Positions 15,066 to 17,638 of a DNA stretch of 17,638 nt are shown piece after piece (within the stretch, counting starts at the first letter, position 1; every line of letters begins with the position of its first letter). The translations under genes were made by a program, and so were the position numbers. The stretch comes from DATKGL01 sp035510455 (GTDB lineage Bacteria > Patescibacteriota > Saccharimonadia > Saccharimonadales > UBA4665): NCBI GenBank assembly GCA_035510455.1, contig DATKHB010000012.1:1-17638 (forward strand), written 5' to 3'. The notes under the pieces were generated by a model. It was not told the origin of the DNA. It was given only the letters and a program-made list of their open reading frames with translations, and searched no databases.

Positions 15066-15728
15066 TTAATTTAACTCTTTTAGTAGCTTTAGAATTATTC
15101 GTGGCTTGATAATTGTGCTCGTGATAACCGTCCTATAATGCCCGCCCTTTGTCATTAAGAGCTTGATGTTGTTGTACTGTTTCTGTATATCTAGCTCAGC
15201 CAATACTTCATTTGGGTTTATAACCTTGTCACGAACAGGCAACATCATAATAATATGCTTGTCTTTTAGCCTTCCTGCAGGAGTATACATGTTAATTTCA
15301 TGCCATCTATCAGCAAGTTGCTCTCGGGTTATCTTCCATTTCTTTTTCAATGACTTCTTAGATGGTAGCAAAGAGATGTTGCCACCCGTAATAACCAAAA
15401 GTTTAGTTAATTCTTTATGGCGTCGTAGCATATTGTAGCCAACCAAACCACCAAGACTAATACCTACAATAAGTAGCTCTTTATCTATTAGTTTTTCGTT
15501 TTGCATAAAAGTATCTACCTCATCCATCAAGTCTATTAGTTCTTGTGGGTTATGTGCTCTTAGAACATATGTAAAATCGAGAGCGATAATACTGTAACCA
15601 GCTTCTCGCAAAACCTTTAGTTGTCTTTTAGCTTGCCAATTAAAGCCTCCGTAGCCGTGCATATACAGAATCGTCTTTCCTGTAGGGACTTTTGGTATCA
15701 CCCTCTTAATACTACGGATATATTGCAT
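15066..15728 (-). CDS. Alpha/beta hydrolase
   Basis: A 220-aa serine hydrolase fold. The oxyanion strand/loop LYMHGYGGFNW is at about 21-31 and the nucleophile elbow is GISLGG with Ser91. Asp167 in PVRDKVINP and His197 in KGGHYRT complete a plausible catalytic triad in the right order. There is no signal peptide, so it is probably cytoplasmic; the substrate cannot be told (esterase, thioesterase or lipase-like). It has no ribosome binding site, and TATACT lies 7 nt before the ATG, so it may be leaderless. It is flanked by micro-gene 2 (49 bp upstream) and micro-gene 1 (downstream). Confidence 0.85.
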   Translation of the reverse strand: MQYIRSIKRVIPKVPTGKTILYMHGYGGFNWQAKRQLKVLREAGYSIIALDFTYVLRAHNPQELIDLMDEVDTFMQNEKLIDKELLIVGISLGGLVGYNMLRRHKELTKLLVITGGNISLLPSKKSLKKKWKITREQLADRWHEINMYTPAGRLKDKHIIMMLPVRDKVINPNEVLAELDIQKQYNNIKLLMTKGGHYRTVITSTIIKPRIILKLLKELN

Positions 15729-15777
15729 AGAAAAAGTATATCAAACCTATATCTGTAATTGGTTCAATAACACACAC

Positions 15778-15882
15778 TTAGACTGCAACAGTGGTCTCTT
15801 GTCTTACTTGATTCACTATCTGCCACATTGTTAGCAGTTCTCGTTTGATTTGATTCCGATTCGTTTCTAGCACGCCTACCAT
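15778..15882 (-). CDS. Micro-protein family member 2
   Basis: A 34-aa frame beginning MVGVLETNRNQIKREL and ending TTVAV. By hand count it matches member 3 at 64 of 87 nucleotides over the first 29 codons without a gap, with synonymous changes such as AAT/AAC, GAA/GAG and GTA/GTC. It is divergent from mazE: its ATG lies 9 bp from the mazE -35 box, so the two genes share a control region. It precedes the hydrolase gene. No ribosome binding site is visible. Function unknown. Confidence 0.6.
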   Translation of the reverse strand: MVGVLETNRNQIKRELLTMWQIVNQVRQETTVAV

Positions 15883-15891
15883 AAAATTTAC

Positions 15892-15920
15892 TTGACATAA
15901 GTGGTCAATGTGATTACAAT
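15892..15920 (+). promoter_or_regulatory. Strong sigma-70 promoter of mazEF
   Basis: TTGACA (15892-15897), 17-nt spacer, TACAAT (15915-15920). Only 10 nt separate the -10 box from the mazE ATG, so the mRNA should be leaderless or have a leader of about 3-5 nt. Confidence 0.8.
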
Positions 15921-15932
15921 AGTAATTACTAT
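15919..15932. promoter_or_regulatory. Palindromic operator at the mazE start
   Basis: ATAGTAATTACTAT is a perfect 14-bp palindrome spanning the end of the -10 box to the ATG. A related half, GTGATTAC (15910-15917), lies 12 bp upstream of GTAATTAC (15922-15929). MazE-type antitoxins commonly repress their own promoter, so this is the likely binding site. Confidence 0.6.
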
Positions 15933-16164
15933 GCAATCTAAAATAATTCAAATCGGTAACTCTAAAGGTGTGCGTCTACCTAAGGATGTTTTGACCCTAA
16001 GCGGTATAAAAAACGACATCGAGATCAAGGTCAAGCAAGGTGAGATAAAAATAGTTCCTAAGAAGGAAGAAAACATTGACGACTTCGCTATTGCTTCTGA
16101 GGAGTCATTTGCTAAAGACTGGCTACGACCGGAGGAGGAAGAAGCATGGAAAGTCTATCAATAG
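15931..16164 (+). CDS. mazE: MazE-like antitoxin (AbrB/SpoVT fold)
   Basis: A 77-aa antitoxin. The N-terminal swapped-hairpin DNA-binding domain reads MQSKIIQIGNSKGVRLPKDV, the classical MazE pattern, and residues about 45-77 form an acidic tail (EESFAKDWLRPEEEEAW) of the kind that wraps around MazF. I chose the ATG at 15931, because the longer frame from GTG 15901 would begin inside the promoter spacer. The last 19 bp overlap the toxin gene. Together with mazF it is the only plus-strand protein-coding unit in the window. Confidence 0.88.
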   Translation: MQSKIIQIGNSKGVRLPKDVLTLSGIKNDIEIKVKQGEIKIVPKKEENIDDFAIASEESFAKDWLRPEEEEAWKVYQ

Positions 16165-16481
16165 GCCAAGTTGTCTTAGCTACCTTCCCTTTTTCAGATT
16201 TAACTACAACGAAACTTAGGCCGTGTCTAGTTATTGGGCTGGCTGAATTCAATGATGTCCTATTGTGTCAGATAACGAGTAAGAATTATGGAAGCAGAAA
16301 AGCAATTGCTTTAGCTAGAAGTGATTTTATTCAGGGGGAACTCGTCCATGATAGTTTTGTAAGGCCTAACAAAATTGCTACGTTAAATAGAAGCAGAATA
16401 AAACAAACCCTAGGAGCAATTAACGATAATAAATTAGATGATGTTAAGCAAGGCTTAAAAAGTATACTTGAGATAAGCTAA
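16146..16481 (+). CDS. mazF: MazF/PemK-like mRNA-cleaving toxin
   Basis: A 111-aa toxin of the MazF/PemK endoribonuclease family. The opening GQVVLATFPFSDLTTTKLRP followed by CLVIG is the diagnostic first strand and RP motif; LLCQITSK and SFVRPNKIATLNRSRI match the later conserved strands. The ATG is preceded by a GGAGGAGG purine-rich site within mazE, so toxin translation depends on the antitoxin message. Its stop overlaps by 4 bp with the stop of the converging micro-gene 3. Likely role: addiction/stabilisation of the element or a stress or phage response. Confidence 0.88.
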   Translation: MESLSIGQVVLATFPFSDLTTTKLRPCLVIGLAEFNDVLLCQITSKNYGSRKAIALARSDFIQGELVHDSFVRPNKIATLNRSRIKQTLGAINDNKLDDVKQGLKSILEIS

Positions 16482-16591
16482 GTTTCCTGCGGGTTTAAAC
16501 ATTGCTCTATCCTGACTTGTTTTGCTATCTTCCACATGGCTATCAGCTCTTGTTTGATTTGGTTCCATTTCGTCCAACTCAAGCCTACCAT
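16478..16591 (-). CDS. Micro-protein family member 3
   Basis: A 37-aa frame beginning MVGLSWTKWNQIKQEL, with W20 and V26 conserved and a Gln/Glu-rich end. It aligns without gaps to members 1, 2 and 4. A TATAAT (16603-16608) lies 11 nt before the ATG, and no ribosome binding site is visible. It starts 18 bp after the KPVIYLYP-type gene and converges on mazF, overlapping its stop by 4 bp. Function unknown. Confidence 0.6.
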   Translation of the reverse strand: MVGLSWTKWNQIKQELIAMWKIAKQVRIEQCLNPQET

Positions 16592-16602
16592 AACTTATGC
16601 TT

Positions 16603-16608
16603 ATTATA
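16603..16608 (-). promoter_or_regulatory. Possible -10 box of micro-gene 3
   Basis: A perfect TATAAT on the minus strand 11 nt before the ATG at 16591; no clear -35 box. Confidence 0.3.
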
Positions 16609-16609
16609 A

Positions 16610-17392
16610 CTAGTTGTTAAGCTCAGAACCGCCCCATTCTACTACTGTAAATCCGCTTCTATCGAAGCTTGGAAAAATTTCAGGAACTACAGAAATTGGG
16701 TTTTTGAGAGATTTATAAACCATGAAGACTCTGAGAAGTGATTCTGGTTTTGGGCTAATTGTTAACTTAACTTTTGAGGTATACTCCGAACCCTGAGCAA
16801 AGTGAATTAGATTAAAGGAGTTTACTCCCATGATGGGCCCCCAGTAAGACACGAAGTCAGCTGATTCTCTAGAATTTAGACCAATCTTAGTAAGTTCTTG
16901 TTTCAGGAAACTATCAGTGTTTTTCCCACTTATAACGAAACCCTCATCCATATTAAAATTCATAGACTCTGGGTTACCCTCCCAATATAAATACGAGTAA
17001 TCATTATGGTCTGCTAAATTGGTTAACCCACCGTTTGGATGAGCTAATATGTTCCATCCAAAAATTGGATTATATAATGGTGACGATTTACTTATACCTG
17101 CTTTATACCCTACCTTAACATTTATAATCTCATTTTTTGTAGGGTATAAATAAATTACTGGCTTATCGGGGTGTGCGCACGGTTGAGATGTCGGACACTG
17201 AAACCCACATTCAGGGAGTCCAAAGCAGGATGAAGTTTTTGGAGTCCCTATATTAAAATGCGGTAGAAGATTGTCTCCTGCATTTTTTTGATATATAGCG
17301 AATTGATACCCAGCGAAAAATACCATAAGCACAATAATAATAAAGACAGCTACTTTTACCATCTTTCCTTTTGGCATCTTGGGGTTAGCCAT
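16610..17392 (-). CDS. Anchored KPVIYLYP-type extracytoplasmic protein
   Basis: A 260-aa protein. A basic N-terminus and a hydrophobic segment at about 13-34 (VKVAVFIIIVLMVFFAGYQF) form a signal anchor; there is no lipobox. A short Cys-rich segment with four cysteines (CFGLPECGFQCPTSQPC) follows. The main domain starts with KPVIYLYP and has FGWNILAHPNGGL, YSYLYWEG, FVISGKNTDSFLKQEL and a late FTVVEWGG. I recognise this KPVIYLYP/YLYWEG pattern from uncharacterised secreted or surface proteins of many bacteria, including CPR; no biochemical role can be assigned. Its ATG overlaps the stop of micro-gene 4 (ATGGCTAA), so their translation is probably coupled. Confidence 0.75.
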   Translation of the reverse strand: MANPKMPKGKMVKVAVFIIIVLMVFFAGYQFAIYQKNAGDNLLPHFNIGTPKTSSCFGLPECGFQCPTSQPCAHPDKPVIYLYPTKNEIINVKVGYKAGISKSSPLYNPIFGWNILAHPNGGLTNLADHNDYSYLYWEGNPESMNFNMDEGFVISGKNTDSFLKQELTKIGLNSRESADFVSYWGPIMGVNSFNLIHFAQGSEYTSKVKLTISPKPESLLRVFMVYKSLKNPISVVPEIFPSFDRSGFTVVEWGGSELNN

Positions 17393-17498
17393 TTAACGTA
17401 ATTATACCACTAGAATTTTCGATGACATTGGCTATAAAGAACATATCAATAAGCTCTGTTTTGATTTGGTTACAGTGCGTTCCTATCACGCCTATCAC
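17385..17498 (-). CDS. Micro-protein family member 4
   Basis: A 37-aa frame starting with GTG at 17498 and reading MIGVIGTHCNQIKTEL, then IDMFFIANVI and a diverged tail. It aligns without gaps to members 1-3 and is the most divergent (Phe for Trp at position 20, Ile for Val at 26). It begins 9 bp after the transposase stop and ends inside the KPVIYLYP gene, sharing ATGGCTAA with it. No ribosome binding site is visible. Function unknown. Confidence 0.55.
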   Translation of the reverse strand: MIGVIGTHCNQIKTELIDMFFIANVIENSSGIITLNG

Positions 17499-17507
17499 GT
17501 ATAGAAC

Positions 17508-17638
17508 TCAGGAGCTTTGCAACATTTGTTGGGGTGTCCTGTACTGCAGACTTAAGTGTACACGTTTAGTATTGTAGAACTCCAGGTAGTTATTTATCTT
17601 AGATTGTATTTGTTGGTTTGGGACGGCGAAGTCTAGGT
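17508..17638 (-). CDS. DDE transposase, C-terminal fragment at window edge
   Basis: A frame enters from the right edge and ends at a TGA at 17508-17510 after 42 visible residues. The segment NNYLEFYNTKRVHLSLQYRT followed by PQQML matches the end of integrase-core (rve) transposases of the IS3/IS481 type, whose usual form is YxxFYNxxRPHxSLxxxTPxxxL. The catalytic part is outside the window, so intactness is unknown. It shows that at least part of the element has received an insertion sequence. Confidence 0.75.
   Translation of the reverse strand, partial: LDFAVPNQQIQSKINNYLEFYNTKRVHLSLQYRTPQQMLQSS

Larger units (their letters stand above)
11156..17638. mobile_element. Integrative element at the tRNA gene (right end outside window)
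   Basis: The left boundary lies in the tRNA 3' half, where the recombinase gene ends. The contents fit an integrative element: large serine recombinase, small unknown gene, phased repeats, membrane and surface proteins, MazEF, a hydrolase, a dispersed micro-gene family and a transposase. The region is visibly AT-richer than the core. I could not find a second copy of the tRNA 3' half up to 17638, so the right attachment site lies further on, or the cargo is the product of several insertions. Confidence 0.65.

Noticed and set aside
15901..15930. GTG start 10 codons upstream for mazE
   Set aside because: It lies in the spacer of the TTGACA/TACAAT promoter, and MazE homologues begin at the MQSKIIQIGNSKG segment.
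17400..17638. Search for the right attachment site (second copy of the tRNA 3' half)
   Set aside because: No recognisable copy of the anticodon-to-CCA segment was found to the right of 11199 within the window.
12953..17638. CRISPR array or integron attC sites at the repeated cargo borders
   Set aside because: The repeats are too few, 700-900 bp apart, diverged with a codon pattern, and show no palindromic attC-like structure; a gene family explains them better.

Overview
The window looks like a chromosome segment of a reduced-genome bacterium, most likely of the Candidate Phyla Radiation / Patescibacteria, with Saccharibacteria as my best guess. This is inferred from gene style and content: a compact all-minus-strand core, short TilS and HrcA, a cytoplasmic VirB4/HerA-type ATPase without other conjugation genes, and a KPVIYLYP-type surface protein. 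No rRNA or other decisive marker is present. Stop codons behave as in the standard bacterial code (TGA is used as a stop).

Core half (1-11199). All protein genes lie on the minus strand, so they read right to left: tilS, ftsH, a HerA/VirB4-like ATPase, a guanylate-kinase-like gene, then the heat-shock operon hrcA-grpE-dnaK-cutA-dnaJ, and the first 30 codons of an unidentified gene. The heat-shock operon starts from a TTGACT-N18-TATCAT promoter overlapped by a 12-bp-arm CIRCE operator, with a second degenerate CIRCE-like site just downstream. So HrcA should repress its own operon. Several genes overlap by a few bases (ATGA, or 8-bp ATGNNTAA overlaps). A CAT-anticodon tRNA (11123-11199, plus strand) ends the core.

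Accessory half (about 11156-17638). This half is AT-richer and looks like an integrative element. A large serine recombinase gene runs into the tRNA, so its last ~14 codons are the antisense of the tRNA 3' half. The only two imperfect tRNA stem pairs (A31-G39 and G1-U72) both join the 5' half to the 3' half, suggesting the 3' half was brought in by the element. The recombinase follows a small unknown gene and a 344-bp region with three clusters of 11-bp-period repeats. Then come a multi-pass membrane protein, a Ser/Thr-rich and Cys-containing anchored surface protein, an alpha/beta hydrolase, a MazE/MazF toxin-antitoxin pair (the only plus-strand protein genes), an anchored KPVIYLYP-type protein, and the C-terminus of a DDE transposase at the right edge. 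The right end of the element is not in the window.

Most interesting: between 14921 and 17498 each gene boundary carries one copy of an unlisted micro-gene (34-40 codons, all minus strand). The four copies align without gaps over about 29 codons, with many synonymous changes, and share G3, T7, I12, K13, E15 and L16. They appear to be a dispersed family of tiny proteins marking cassette borders. One is joined to its downstream gene by an ATGGCTAA start/stop overlap.
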